Origin: Breznakibacter sp047600785
GTDB lineage: Bacteria > Bacteroidota > Bacteroidia > Bacteroidales > Marinilabiliaceae
Assembly (NCBI GenBank): GCA_047600785.1
Contig: JASGKH010000002.1
Coordinates: 1,364,001 to 1,428,000, forward strand
Length of the DNA: 64,000 nucleotides
Direction of reading: 5' to 3'
In this document: positions 26,978 through 37,310 of the stretch, piece by piece
Layout: every line of letters begins with the position of its first letter
How positions within the stretch are numbered: position 1 is the stretch's first letter
Translations under genes and position numbers: made by a program
The notes under the pieces: generated by a model
Database searches by the model: none
What the model was told of the DNA's origin: nothing
Seen by the model: only the letters and a program-made list of their open reading frames with translations

Positions 26978-27051
26978 CAAGCCATTTCCCAAAAACAGTT
27001 AAAAGCTCCACTACTATACACGACGAGTGAACACCGATGCACACAAAACGT

Positions 27052-27059
27052 TACTTTTG
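27052..27059 (+). promoter_or_regulatory. -7 promoter element of LtaS-like gene
   Basis: TACTTTTG matches TAnnTTTG, 23 nt before the ATG at 27083. Confidence 0.6.
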
Positions 27060-27082
27060 CATCAATTTTATCTTAATTATCA

Positions 27083-29023
27083 ATGAAAAAACAATGTGGG
27101 ATTGTCGTCAACGAATATCTGTGGATGGCGTTGACATTTACCGTCATGTTGATTCTTTACGCCGTGTGCAGGCTTTTGTTTTACTGGTTCAACCAAGACC
27201 TGTTTCCGGGTGTAAGCATGCATGCGTTATTGACGATGATGAAGGGCGGAGTACTTTTCGATGTCAGTGCATTGTTGTACTTAAACGGACTATTTTATCT
27301 TTTTGCCATTCTCCCGCTTCCGTTCAAATTCTCAAACGGGTACCAATCCTTCCTTCGCTGGCTGTTTGTGTCTGTCAATGCAATAGGTCTGGCATTAAAC
27401 GCCATCGATTTCAAATACTATCCTTTTATCCTCAGGCGTACCACGCGCAACGTGGCCGATATATTGCAAAACGAAACGAATCTCTGGAAGCTCTTCGGCC
27501 AATTCACCATTGACTATTGGTACGTGTTTTTACTTTGGGCCGCCATGGTTTACACATTGGTATTGTTCACCAAATACGTCAATCCCAAACCGATACCTTT
27601 CAGCAAACGTTGGTTCACTTATCCGGTAGCCATATCGGCATTGGCGATATTCGCCGGTTTCTCCGTTGTGGGAATCCGCGGCGGTTACGGACGCACAACC
27701 CGCCCCATTACATTGAGCAATGCCGGGGTTTACGTGCAATCGCCCGAGCAGACGGCCATTGTGCTCAACACCCCTTTCAGCGTCATACGAACATGGGGAA
27801 ACAAATCGTTCGAGAAAATGACGTTTTTCGACGAAGAAACCAAGCTCGCAGAAATTTTCAACCCGGTCGTGACGGTAAACGACTCGCTGCCGATGAACAA
27901 GAAGAACGTGGTGATAATTCTTTGGGAAAGCTGCACAAGGGAACATTCTGGTTTTCTGAACCCAACCCTCGACAACGGCACTTACAAAGGCTATACCCCT
28001 TTCTTGGATTCACTGATGCAACATAGCCTGGTTTTCCCCAATGCATTTGCCAACGGACGAAAATCCATCGACGCATTGCCATCGGTTATGGCTTCATTGC
28101 CTGCGCTCGTAATGCCGTACGTAGTTTCAGAATATTCGTCAAACAAAGTAAACAGTCTGGCCAGCTTGCTGGACGGGCAAGGATACCGGACATCGTTCTT
28201 CCACGGGGCTCCCAACGGGTCAATGGGCTTCTCGTCCTTCACCAATCTGGCTGGATTCCAGAAGTATTACGGAAAGAACGAGTTCAATAACGATAAGTTT
28301 TACGACGGCATGTGGGGTATTTGGGACGAAGAGTTTTTGGGATTCTTTGCCGATGAAATCAGCAAAATGCCGCAACCATTCTTCACGTCTGTGTTTACCG
28401 TATCGTCACACCATCCATTTCAGATACCCGAGAGATACAAAGGCGTTTTTCCCGAAGGAAAAACCCCCCTTCACAAATGCATCGGTTATACCGACAATGC
28501 CTTAAGGCTTTTCTTTCAAAAAGCATCCAAACAACCCTGGTTCAACCAAACGCTGTTTGTCATTACCGCCGACCATAGCACGTCGCCCGTGCACGAAGAG
28601 TACAAAAACAACATGAACGCGTTTGCCATCCCACTGTTCTTTTACACGCCCGACGGGTCGTTAAAAGGAATAAACGAGCGTCTGGCGCAACAGATCGACA
28701 TAATGCCCACCGTCCTATCGTATTTAAACTATCCGGACCCTTTTATTGCTTTTGGCAACAACCTTCTGAACGAGCACAGTAAGAGTTTTGTCGCCAACTA
28801 TGTGGGCGGCAGTTACCAGTTTATCATGGATGATAAAACGGTTTATTTCGATGGCAAAAAGATCACAGAAGCATTCAATTACAAGCAAGACCCAGCGCTT
28901 CAACATGACATAAGCAAGGCCGTTGATACAGATTCCATTGCCAGCGTGTTAAAAGCCTTTTTGCAACAATACAATAACCGGATGCTCGAAAACAACCTGG
29001 TTGTAAATAAAGCGATTCCATAA
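27083..29023 (+). CDS. LtaS-like membrane phosphotransferase (sulfatase fold)
   Basis: A 646-residue protein with about five N-terminal membrane helices (about 10-200) and a periplasmic alkaline-phosphatase/sulfatase-fold domain (about 265-600). Metal ligands are suggested by the Glu in LWESCTREH (about 282) and by ADHS (about 497). The acceptor position in NGRKSIDALP (about 328) is Ser where Gram-positive LtaS has Thr. Gram-negative relatives transfer phosphoglycerol or phosphoethanolamine onto glycans or lipids. The exact product in Bacteroidetes is not established. It stands between asnA and the threonine deaminase gene. Confidence 0.87.
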   Translation: MKKQCGIVVNEYLWMALTFTVMLILYAVCRLLFYWFNQDLFPGVSMHALLTMMKGGVLFDVSALLYLNGLFYLFAILPLPFKFSNGYQSFLRWLFVSVNAIGLALNAIDFKYYPFILRRTTRNVADILQNETNLWKLFGQFTIDYWYVFLLWAAMVYTLVLFTKYVNPKPIPFSKRWFTYPVAISALAIFAGFSVVGIRGGYGRTTRPITLSNAGVYVQSPEQTAIVLNTPFSVIRTWGNKSFEKMTFFDEETKLAEIFNPVVTVNDSLPMNKKNVVIILWESCTREHSGFLNPTLDNGTYKGYTPFLDSLMQHSLVFPNAFANGRKSIDALPSVMASLPALVMPYVVSEYSSNKVNSLASLLDGQGYRTSFFHGAPNGSMGFSSFTNLAGFQKYYGKNEFNNDKFYDGMWGIWDEEFLGFFADEISKMPQPFFTSVFTVSSHHPFQIPERYKGVFPEGKTPLHKCIGYTDNALRLFFQKASKQPWFNQTLFVITADHSTSPVHEEYKNNMNAFAIPLFFYTPDGSLKGINERLAQQIDIMPTVLSYLNYPDPFIAFGNNLLNEHSKSFVANYVGGSYQFIMDDKTVYFDGKKITEAFNYKQDPALQHDISKAVDTDSIASVLKAFLQQYNNRMLENNLVVNKAIP

Positions 29024-29044
29024 GGCTCCGTACCGGACGAAGTA

Positions 29045-29165
29045 TGAAAAAAGTGCCTGAGTGCTGTGGAAAGTGCAAAAGTGCCTAAACGCAAAAGTTC
29101 TCCCAAAGGGGCTAACAGATGAAAACCAACAGTTTCTTCCCAACCCGCAACATTGAACCTGAAAT
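29045..29165 (-). repeat. Dispersed intergenic element, copy B
   Basis: On the minus strand AGGTTCAATGTTGCGGGTTG, then GGAAGAAACTGTTGGTTTTC, CTGTTAGCC, ACTTTTGCGTTTAGG and CTTTTGCACTTTCC. It matches copy A at 24346 over its whole length with few changes. The CTTTTGCAC end lies just after the stop codon of the LtaS-like gene. Confidence 0.85.
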
Positions 29166-29173
29166 ATAAAAAA

Positions 29174-30415
29174 ATGCTATCCATACTTGAAATAGAATCG
29201 GCCTATCAACGCATCAAGTCGGTCATAAAGAGAACTCCACTTGAAAAAAGCATGCAACTGTCGGAACGCTATGGGGCCAATATTTTACTGAAGCGCGAGG
29301 ATTTACAAATCGTACGTTCTTATAAATTGCGTGGGGCATATAACAAGATCGCTTCGCTATCGGCCGAAGAAAGACAACGTGGCATTGTTTGTGCCAGTGC
29401 CGGTAACCATGCCCAGGGTTTTGCCTACACGTGCAGACAACTGGGCATTAAGGGAAAGGTATTTATGCCGGCAACTACCCCTCAGCAAAAAATCAAGCAG
29501 GTGCGTATGTTCGGCAGGGAAATGGTAGAGGTCGTACTGACCGGTGACACCTATGACGAAGCTTATTCCGCAGCAAAAAAAGATTGCGATGAGCACCACA
29601 GCGTATTTATCCACCCGTTCGACGATTTACATGTCATTGCAGGGCAAGGCACTGTGGGCTTGGAGATACTACGCGAAGTCAACCAAAGAATCGACTATGT
29701 CTTCATTCCCATCGGCGGCGGCGGTTTAATTGCCGGCGTTGGTTCGTATTTTAAGCAGTTGAGCCCGAACACCAAAATCATTGGTGTTGAACCTGAGGGT
29801 GCCCCCAGCATGAAAGCCTCGCTAGAAAAAGGCGAAAGGATAACCCTCGAGAACTTTGAAAAGTTTGTAGACGGTGCGGCCGTGGCTACCGTAGGCGAAC
29901 TCAATTTTGGACTGGCAAAAGAACTGATCGATGACATCGTGCTGGTTCCCGAAGGAAAAGTGTGCACCACTATCCTGCAATTGTACAACGAAGAGGCCAT
30001 TGTGGTGGAACCGGCAGGTGCGCTTAGCATTTCCGCCCTCGATTTTTATAAAGATAAAATTAAAGGCAAAAACGTGGTATGCATCGTCAGTGGTGGAAAC
30101 AACGACATTACACGTACCGAAGAGATTAAAGAACGATCGATGCTGTATGAAGGGCTAAAACATTATTTCATCATTCGTTTTCCGCAGCGTGCAGGCGCCC
30201 TGAAAGAATTTTTAAACGATGTATTGGGACCAGACGACGACATTACCCATTTTGAGTACGCGAAAAAAAACTCAAGGGAAACCGGAGCTGCTCTTGTCGG
30301 CATAGAGACCAAAACCCATGAAGACTACCAAAAATTAATCGAACGGATGGAAACCAACCATATTGTCTATAAACCGGTCAATAAAAGTCCGGATTTGTTT
30401 CAGTTGTTGATTTGA
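29174..30415 (+). CDS. ilvA: Threonine ammonia-lyase (threonine deaminase)
   Basis: Converts threonine to 2-oxobutanoate, the first step of isoleucine formation. The 413-residue protein has the PLP lysine Lys51 in SYKLRGA and the phosphate-binding loop IGGGGLIAG. The last 85 residues, starting HYFIIRFPQRAGALKEFL, form a single ACT-like regulatory domain, so feedback control by isoleucine is likely. I prefer ATG 29174 over 29153 because the seven earlier codons lie in the dispersed repeat. No ilv neighbours are in the window. Confidence 0.93.
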   Translation: MLSILEIESAYQRIKSVIKRTPLEKSMQLSERYGANILLKREDLQIVRSYKLRGAYNKIASLSAEERQRGIVCASAGNHAQGFAYTCRQLGIKGKVFMPATTPQQKIKQVRMFGREMVEVVLTGDTYDEAYSAAKKDCDEHHSVFIHPFDDLHVIAGQGTVGLEILREVNQRIDYVFIPIGGGGLIAGVGSYFKQLSPNTKIIGVEPEGAPSMKASLEKGERITLENFEKFVDGAAVATVGELNFGLAKELIDDIVLVPEGKVCTTILQLYNEEAIVVEPAGALSISALDFYKDKIKGKNVVCIVSGGNNDITRTEEIKERSMLYEGLKHYFIIRFPQRAGALKEFLNDVLGPDDDITHFEYAKKNSRETGAALVGIETKTHEDYQKLIERMETNHIVYKPVNKSPDLFQLLI

Positions 30416-30569
30416 AAAAATAACTTTTTTTGATTATTCCCTAATGTACCAGTAGGGAACACACCTAGCAACAACTAGTCTTTTTATAATTGATTTGAAA
30501 TAGTACCGATTAAGTTTGTAAACAAACTTGTTGAGGTAACGACCGATTATTTTGTGGTAAACGCCCAAT

Positions 30570-31215
30570 AAACACAAATAAAGATATGTAATTCATTACA
30601 GGGCAATGGTCGTTTGCCCAGAAATTTCTCGTTAATGTACGCTTCCACGAATCCTACATTATCCAAATAGCTTTTACTTTAATCAGCAAAAACAATAGCT
30701 CCAAAATCAATAGACTTGGCTATGACATCGTTTATTGAATCTTTGAGGTTTTCGAGCACCAGCATCATGGAATACCTGCAATGCCTCATTGTTTGGCCAT
30801 CCTTCAACGGCCTGGATTCGGCAACGTTTGTCTGCTGACAGCCTTTACCCCATTTTAATCCCCACCGAATTCCTATCATGTGATGGCATCAGCTGCTCCA
30901 TAATTATTTAGTAAACGGCACATGATGTCCCAAATGGTAGAGTACCTTTTGTAATCCAATGGCGTCGAAGCTTGCATACCATCCTCCCTTCTTTGTTCCT
31001 ATTATACAAAACATAATCACAAACAAAATACTGAAAGGCAATCGGAAGTTTTCCATGACGGTGCCGATCGCAGTTTTCAGACCACATCAACACCGTCATT
31101 ATCACAGTTTCTTACATCCATATATTTCCTATGGTATTCCTTACATTTTTAGCCCATCAGAAAACGTTGTCATAAAATCTAACAGTTTCCTATTTACTGC
31201 AAAGTTAAGATCGTC
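30570..31215 (-). pseudogene. Decayed IS1595-family transposase
   Basis: Fragments of one transposase are spread over at least two frames on the minus strand. From 31105 down, SENCDRHRHGKLPIAFQYFV resembles the KLPL region after the zinc ribbon. From about 30870, WGKGCQQTNVAES and MRHCRYSMMLVLENL, then VFADKSKSY with a stop inside, resemble the KRGKGSQ, HCRYFKM and VFSDKSTSYV parts of the ISXO2-like DDE domain. Frameshifts and stops make it inactive. No terminal inverted repeats were found. It borders the AT-rich SusCD island. Confidence 0.68.
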
Positions 31216-31264
31216 TTAACAAATAATGTCATTGTGATACTAACGCTTATTCAAATAACTTTAT

Positions 31265-31298
31265 AAAAAAATCCCCGCAAAAATGCGGGGATTTTTTT
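31265..31298. terminator. Bidirectional rho-independent terminator
   Basis: ATCCCCGC (31271-31278) pairs with GCGGGGAT (31285-31292) with A tracts before and T tracts after. It lies about 150 nt past the end of the SusCD-lipoprotein operon and can terminate it on the minus strand. Confidence 0.9.
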
Positions 31299-31442
31299 AA
31301 GACTCTCCCTATAATACAGAAACTATCTTAATTGTTATTTAATTCGATCATTAAAAAACAATTACATCTAAAAATTTCCATACTTGAAGTCATTTCGAAA
31401 TGTACCCCATATTAAAGATATTTCAAAAAACAATAAGAATAA

Positions 31443-32240
31443 TTAATAAACCTCTTGAATGGTGTATGTATCAGCATAGTTACCAAAACTTCCTGCAGAT
31501 ACTGTCCATTTATAAAGAAAAGTAAACATCTTTGAAGAATCATCATAAGAAGATTCAACGGGAGTTGCAGAAACCATACCATAACTCGAATGAACATAGC
31601 CTGTGATAAACACCGACTCTCCCATTATTACACTAGAACCTCCATTCCAAGAAAATGTCACATCGTAACCAGAAATCCAACAATCTGAAAAACGATATTC
31701 ATCCAACATTTCCGAGTACTCTAATACGGCACTCCACGAATCACCAAAAAAATCACTGTCGTAAGTTCCTACTGCATAAGGCTTAAAATCCTCCTTGAGT
31801 ACATTCAGCTCAACTCGAGGATAAACTGCTTGGTCCTCATACTGACTCGTATACTCTTCTGGAATTATTATTTCCAACAAATATGATTTGAATGCTTGCA
31901 TCTTCTCTGTCACTCCAATCGTAATCTCCACACTACCAACTCCTGCATCAAAGCTAACGGACGAAGGAACAGTAAAAACACCATCATAAGCAGTTTTAGC
32001 TTCTAAGGGAATGGTTTGAGCATTTGTCGAATTATCCCTAGTCACTGTTATTTTAAATTCAGCATCATCTACTCCCAATATCGGACTAGATTCATTATCT
32101 GATGCAAAATAGATATTATCCCCATTCTTATTCGTTGTCTCTCCTGGGGTGTAACTGTAATCATCATCTTCATTACAAGAAACAAACCCTGCCATCAATA
32201 CGGTTAGGGAAAGAAGCAGTATTTTATTAAACATCTTCAT
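31443..32240 (-). CDS. Surface lipoprotein downstream of SusD
   Basis: A 265-residue lipoprotein. The signal peptide ends in MAGFVSC with the acylated Cys at about 22, followed by NEDDD, an acidic surface-export signal. The rest is beta-rich and may hold one or two Ig-like domains (about 45-150) followed by a small beta domain. Such third genes of SusCD operons usually bind glycans at the surface (SusE/F role), but I see no known binding motif. It starts 27 nt after the susD-like gene and is the last gene of the operon. Confidence 0.8.
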   Translation of the reverse strand: MKMFNKILLLSLTVLMAGFVSCNEDDDYSYTPGETTNKNGDNIYFASDNESSPILGVDDAEFKITVTRDNSTNAQTIPLEAKTAYDGVFTVPSSVSFDAGVGSVEITIGVTEKMQAFKSYLLEIIIPEEYTSQYEDQAVYPRVELNVLKEDFKPYAVGTYDSDFFGDSWSAVLEYSEMLDEYRFSDCWISGYDVTFSWNGGSSVIMGESVFITGYVHSSYGMVSATPVESSYDDSSKMFTFLYKWTVSAGSFGNYADTYTIQEVY

Positions 32241-32267
32241 AATCTTTCAGCTTAAATATAATTTAAT

Positions 32268-33905
32268 TCAATCCGTAACTCCATCAGTCAAGTTAGAATT
32301 TTGCTTAGAAACAGGTTTTGTACCTCCAGTATTTTCAGTAGAAGGTATAGCCAAATTAGTATTCGTCTCCCTTTGAGGGAAACGAAGTAATAAATACTCA
32401 TCTCCTGCCTGAATATTAAAAGCATAAGCATCCGGCCAGTTTCCTGCATTATCAGAGTGTACACGAACTACTGGTTTGTTTAATCTCATAATATCAGACA
32501 AGGCAAACCCTTCTCCCCATAGCTCTATGCGGCGCTGTTTCCATATTTCCAGTTGCAATTCTTCAGCGGTTGAAGCATCTGTAGAATAACTTGGATCGCG
32601 ATAACCTTGAATAAAATCGACAAGAACTTGCTTCGCAGTCGACATATCGTTACTCATCGCCAAACCTTCAGCCTTTACAAGAATCATCTCTTCTGCACGC
32701 ATAATACTCCAATCGCCATCATTAGTAGTACTCCCAATACCACTTTTCATACCGAATTTCACATTCGTATAAGGAGTAAACTTAACTTTCACATCTGCAA
32801 TTTCCAAAGTAGAAATACCATCTCCTGTAACACCGTTCCACGAAATTGTAGAAAGCAACGGCGAATGTAAATTAGCATCCACCCACCACCCCTTACGAAC
32901 ATCGGTAGTTGGAATTTTATTGAACAGAAGAGGATTGATCATTTTATAAACACCAACTGCGGCAGTATAACTATCACCAGAAAAAGATCCAAGCTTAGAT
33001 GGCCAAGTAGGGTAAGCATCCAAATTAGAAGCTTCAATCAAAAGCCCCCACATCCAGTTATGATCATTTAGATTATAAAATGCTGGAGTTGAAACTTCTG
33101 AAATTGAATATGGTGTGTAACCAGCTAAAGCTTTATCTGCATCAGCTGCTGCTTCCGCCCATTTTCCCATATACAAATTAGCACGTGCACGCAAACCATA
33201 AGCGACTTGCTGATCAATTTTCGTTTTATCCGAACGTTCAAAGCCATCTAACAATTCAATTGCATCATCCAAATCACTAATGATTAACTCATAAACTTCT
33301 CTAACTGTAGCACGTGGGTTATTTGAGAAATTAGTCGTTGTCTCTGTCACGATAGGGACACAAGGTTTATCCGCACTGGTCTCATAATTAAACTGAAAGT
33401 ATGGAGCCAAACAAAGGTAGTCAAAAGCACGTACTGCCTTAGCCTGACCAATATAATATTTCAACTCTTGATCTTCTGTATTGGGATCTATCGACGTTAA
33501 CAAATCATTAACCAATTTTAATTGATTATAAAAATTCGCATAACGTGCAAATGGATTTGCATAAGTAGGATTGCGATCAGCGTACTCACTACATACCGAA
33601 AACCAATTATAGCCACTATTGGGAGCAACCATATCAGCTCCGTTCAAATCTTGGGAAATACATGCAGCTGGATATGCAAAATCATCAGCTCTGGTACTAG
33701 AAGGATACGCAGTATATTGTTTTCCCATATATGCATATATACCAGCCAAATCAGCAGCCACACGATCAGGTATGGCGGAAGTTGTTTCTGTCACTTGTCC
33801 ATCGGTCACAACACTCCCCTCAGGTTGCATATCGTCCATATCAGAACATGAAGTAATTGCTAAACAACCCATCGTAAAAAACAAATAACCTATATTGTTT
33901 TTCAT
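32268..33905 (-). CDS. SusD/RagB-family nutrient-binding lipoprotein
   Basis: A 545-residue outer-membrane lipoprotein that caps the SusC channel and binds the substrate. The lipobox is CLAITSC with Cys20, followed by SDMDD. TPR-like helices run along the protein (VRAFDYLCLAPYF, YGLRARANLYMGKWAEAAADA), and the C-terminal block has the conserved QRRIELWGEGFALSDIMRL. The gene begins 22 nt after the susC-like stop codon. A TTG nine nt upstream is in frame but the ATG is the likely start. Confidence 0.95.
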   Translation of the reverse strand: MKNNIGYLFFTMGCLAITSCSDMDDMQPEGSVVTDGQVTETTSAIPDRVAADLAGIYAYMGKQYTAYPSSTRADDFAYPAACISQDLNGADMVAPNSGYNWFSVCSEYADRNPTYANPFARYANFYNQLKLVNDLLTSIDPNTEDQELKYYIGQAKAVRAFDYLCLAPYFQFNYETSADKPCVPIVTETTTNFSNNPRATVREVYELIISDLDDAIELLDGFERSDKTKIDQQVAYGLRARANLYMGKWAEAAADADKALAGYTPYSISEVSTPAFYNLNDHNWMWGLLIEASNLDAYPTWPSKLGSFSGDSYTAAVGVYKMINPLLFNKIPTTDVRKGWWVDANLHSPLLSTISWNGVTGDGISTLEIADVKVKFTPYTNVKFGMKSGIGSTTNDGDWSIMRAEEMILVKAEGLAMSNDMSTAKQVLVDFIQGYRDPSYSTDASTAEELQLEIWKQRRIELWGEGFALSDIMRLNKPVVRVHSDNAGNWPDAYAFNIQAGDEYLLLRFPQRETNTNLAIPSTENTGGTKPVSKQNSNLTDGVTD

Positions 33906-33927
33906 AACCTTCAATTCTTATAGTTTA

Positions 33928-36900
33928 TTAAAAAGTAAAACTAACACCTCCTGATATATTTCGCATTGCCGAATAAGAATAACTACCAGAAGTTGTTGAA
34001 CTTCCTGTACCAAATCGTATTCTAGGATCAAGTCCTTTACGAGCCGATAAAACTCCAAGGTTATCTCCCGTCACATAAATACGAACTGAAGCAATGTCCA
34101 ACCGAGACAACCATGACTTTGGCAATGTATAACCCACAGTCACATTATTGAAGCTCAAGTAATCAGAACTTACCAAAAAACGATCTGAATCATACTGATA
34201 GGATGGATCCGATGAGGCTAAACGAGGTACATCGGTATTACGGTTATCGGGAGTCCACGCCTTCTTGATATCTGTAGACCAATTTGTTCCTGCCATAGAG
34301 CTGTATCCAGTATGCATCAACGCTTGGTAAGTACCATCATATATTTTACCCCCAAGTTGATAAGCAAATTGCAAAGACACATCAAACCCATGAAATGTTA
34401 ATCCAGTTCCAAATCCTCCATAAACTTTAGCAAGCGTGCTACCACAATCAGCCAATTGGGCAGCTGTATAATTCGTTGTTGTCGAATAATCACCATTGTC
34501 TGGATCTACATAATACAAAGCTTGTCCTGTCTCAAAATCAACTCCAGCGTATTTTCTCAAATAAGACTGAAACAAAGAACCACCAATTTTATATATATAA
34601 GAACTTGATTTAATTCCTGATTCTTTTACCCCTGAAGCCAAATCTGTTATCTCATTCTTATAATGAGTTAAGTTGAAATTGGCAGTCCAACTATAATTAT
34701 TACCTCTCAATAAAACTCCATCTAAGGATAGTTCTATCCCTTTATTTAGAACAGAACCTATATTCGTAGGAACATACCCTGTAGATATGCCCGAAGAAAG
34801 AGGTACCGGTTGATTATACAATAAATCAACTGTTTTACGTCGAAAGAATTCGAAACTTCCATTCAAACGACCTTGAAATAATTCAAAATCAGCACCAGTA
34901 TTAAATGCATAAGAGGTTTCCCACGTTATATCCTTATTACCTTTATAAGATAAGGTTTTTGCATATTCCCCAGTACCCTCGCTGTATGTCACTGTATATT
35001 GATCTTGATATGCATAATAATTTCCAATATCATCATTCCCTTGCATCCCCCAACTAACTTTCAGTTTCAAGACATCAAGCCAAGCTAAATCACTAAAAAA
35101 ACCTTCTTTTGAGATCAACCATGCAGCACCCACACTACCAAAGTCTCCCCACCTGTTGTCCGGAGCAAAACGTGAGGATGCATCATGACGATACGATCCA
35201 CTTAAGAAATATTTTCCATCAAAGTCATATTGAATACGCGAAAGAAAACCCTCGGTCATGTAATTGTGCGTATACGAAGTGACTGTTTTATTGCTAGTAC
35301 CACCTGCATTACCTAATTCACCAACAAAAGGGTCGTACAAATGATCATTGGAGCCTGTAAGTGATTGAATCTTCAATTTATATTGCTCATAACCTGCTAA
35401 AACCTCAAAATGACTTTGCCCAATGTTAATGGTATAATTAGCTAAATACTGGTTGTTCACCCCTAAAGTACGTAAATGTCTTACATACACAGAGCCATCC
35501 GTTGTTTCATTACTACTTCCCCAACGACTGTACAATTTGCTTATACGTTCATTTTGGTCATTGGCCGCAATTGTCGCAGTTAGGGTTAAACCTTGAACTG
35601 GAGTGATATTAGCATACCACTTGCCCGTAAAGGTACCTATGTTATCAGTATACCTATCGTTCTCAATCCCAGCTGCCGGTTTGGCGATAGACATAAACGC
35701 TCGCTGAAAATTGGTGGAATTAGCTCCATTATCATAAACTTTCCCTTCAGTCGAACTATTTGTCAAAATTGCCCCATCAGTCCCCCTTACATACATCGGA
35801 TAGATTGGTGCTATCATGTTCACAAGGTAAAATAGATTTCCACTACTTCCCCATGAAGTTTGATAATCGGGGGTATGGGAAGTTGCTTGAGTATAATTAA
35901 GATTTGTTCCAACTTTCAACCACTTTTTAGCCTGATAATCAACTTTTGCTCGTCCAGAATATCGAGAGTAACTTGAATTTTCTATGATTCCGGAATCATC
36001 CAAATATCCGACACCCGTATAGTAATCAATTTTGTCAGAACGACCGGAAACAGTAGTATTATACTCTTGACGTAAATTACCTTTTCCAAAAATCTCCTCA
36101 TACCAATCATCTGGTTTGTAATAAAACTCTCCGTCTGAATATCCTAAAGAAGCATTAGGATTCAACTTGAAGTTAGTTCCTATCAACTTTTGATTATCAG
36201 GTACTGTATAAACAAGATACCCCAAACCTCCATTAGTCACATCTAACAGATTTTTATCAGCATAAGCATAAGAGTCTGCCGCACTTGCACCGTTATACGC
36301 TTGTGAATTATATAGTGCTTTATACATCGTTTCGTAATATTCTGCAGGAGACTTTACAATATCGTAATTAGGCACAGCACGCTTGTTTGTACCCCATTTG
36401 GCGTCTACTGTTATTTTTGCACTTGCTGTCTGACCACTTTTGGTTGTAACCAAAATCACGCCATTTGCTCCACGCGCTCCATAGATAGCGTTTGCCGAAG
36501 CATCCTTCAACACCGTCATTGAAGCTATATCATTGGGATTTATGCTTACGATATCTCCATCATACGGTACTCCATCTACAATATATAAAGGGGCATTACT
36601 AGCACTCATAGAACCAATGCCACGTACCCTAATCGTAGATGTTGTGCCTGGTGCTCCACTCGCACTAGTTACTTGTACTCCCGCTACCTGTCCAGATAAA
36701 GCATTAGAAATGTTTGAAACAACGCGTTTTTCCAATGTTTCACTTTTAATTGTAGCCGCAGAACCCGTAAAAGATGATTTCTTGGCAGTGCCATAAGCAA
36801 CAACCATAACCTCATCCATACCTATCGACTCGGCCTCAAGCACTATATTAATTGAAGTTTTCCCAGTAACCTCAACCTCTTGTGTTTTCATTCCCACAAA

Positions 36901-37125
36901 CGAAAACACCAAAGTAGTTGCATCTACAGGAACAGCTAGTTCGTATTTTCCATCCATACGGGTCACAGTACCCACAGTTGTTCCTTTTACCGCAACCGAC
37001 ACTCCAGGAATGGGTTCTCCATCATCTTTACCAGTAACCGTGCCAGAAATACTTCTAGTTTGGGCAAAAACTGCTTCCAGTCCCACACACATTATAAGGG
37101 ACAAGATCAAAGCTAATTTGCGCAT
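33928..37125 (-). CDS. SusC/RagA-family TonB-linked outer-membrane transporter
   Basis: A 1065-residue TonB-dependent transporter that takes up oligosaccharides or peptides together with SusD. The signal peptide ends in EAVFA. Residues about 25-95 form a carboxypeptidase-regulatory-like domain (SGTVTGKDDGEPIPGVSV). The plug contains LKDASANAIYGARGANGV, the SusC signature, and the barrel runs to the terminal VSFTF. I start at 37125 (MRKLALILS), because the upstream in-frame region is the leader. No HTCS, ECF sigma/anti-sigma pair or GH gene is adjacent, so substrate and regulation are open. The operon is AT-rich compared with its flanks. Confidence 0.95.
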   Translation of the reverse strand: MRKLALILSLIMCVGLEAVFAQTRSISGTVTGKDDGEPIPGVSVAVKGTTVGTVTRMDGKYELAVPVDATTLVFSFVGMKTQEVEVTGKTSINIVLEAESIGMDEVMVVAYGTAKKSSFTGSAATIKSETLEKRVVSNISNALSGQVAGVQVTSASGAPGTTSTIRVRGIGSMSASNAPLYIVDGVPYDGDIVSINPNDIASMTVLKDASANAIYGARGANGVILVTTKSGQTASAKITVDAKWGTNKRAVPNYDIVKSPAEYYETMYKALYNSQAYNGASAADSYAYADKNLLDVTNGGLGYLVYTVPDNQKLIGTNFKLNPNASLGYSDGEFYYKPDDWYEEIFGKGNLRQEYNTTVSGRSDKIDYYTGVGYLDDSGIIENSSYSRYSGRAKVDYQAKKWLKVGTNLNYTQATSHTPDYQTSWGSSGNLFYLVNMIAPIYPMYVRGTDGAILTNSSTEGKVYDNGANSTNFQRAFMSIAKPAAGIENDRYTDNIGTFTGKWYANITPVQGLTLTATIAANDQNERISKLYSRWGSSNETTDGSVYVRHLRTLGVNNQYLANYTINIGQSHFEVLAGYEQYKLKIQSLTGSNDHLYDPFVGELGNAGGTSNKTVTSYTHNYMTEGFLSRIQYDFDGKYFLSGSYRHDASSRFAPDNRWGDFGSVGAAWLISKEGFFSDLAWLDVLKLKVSWGMQGNDDIGNYYAYQDQYTVTYSEGTGEYAKTLSYKGNKDITWETSYAFNTGADFELFQGRLNGSFEFFRRKTVDLLYNQPVPLSSGISTGYVPTNIGSVLNKGIELSLDGVLLRGNNYSWTANFNLTHYKNEITDLASGVKESGIKSSSYIYKIGGSLFQSYLRKYAGVDFETGQALYYVDPDNGDYSTTTNYTAAQLADCGSTLAKVYGGFGTGLTFHGFDVSLQFAYQLGGKIYDGTYQALMHTGYSSMAGTNWSTDIKKAWTPDNRNTDVPRLASSDPSYQYDSDRFLVSSDYLSFNNVTVGYTLPKSWLSRLDIASVRIYVTGDNLGVLSARKGLDPRIRFGTGSSTTSGSYSYSAMRNISGGVSFTF

Positions 37126-37310
37126 AAATAATTGATTTAAGTTAATAATTGTGTGAATAATCAGGTGTTCAAAATTATTTGGGAGCTCACCTCCCTGTTT
37201 TCTCAATAGGGATTTACTTTTTTGTTTGGATCATGGGCATTTTGTTTAAAAAGGTTTAAGACTGAAATCTATATGGTGTTCATTCATACAGGATATGCAT
37301 CGAAAACCAT

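Noticed and set aside
29153..29173. Earlier start for the threonine deaminase gene
   Set aside because: The seven codons overlap dispersed repeat copy B and are not part of the conserved protein.
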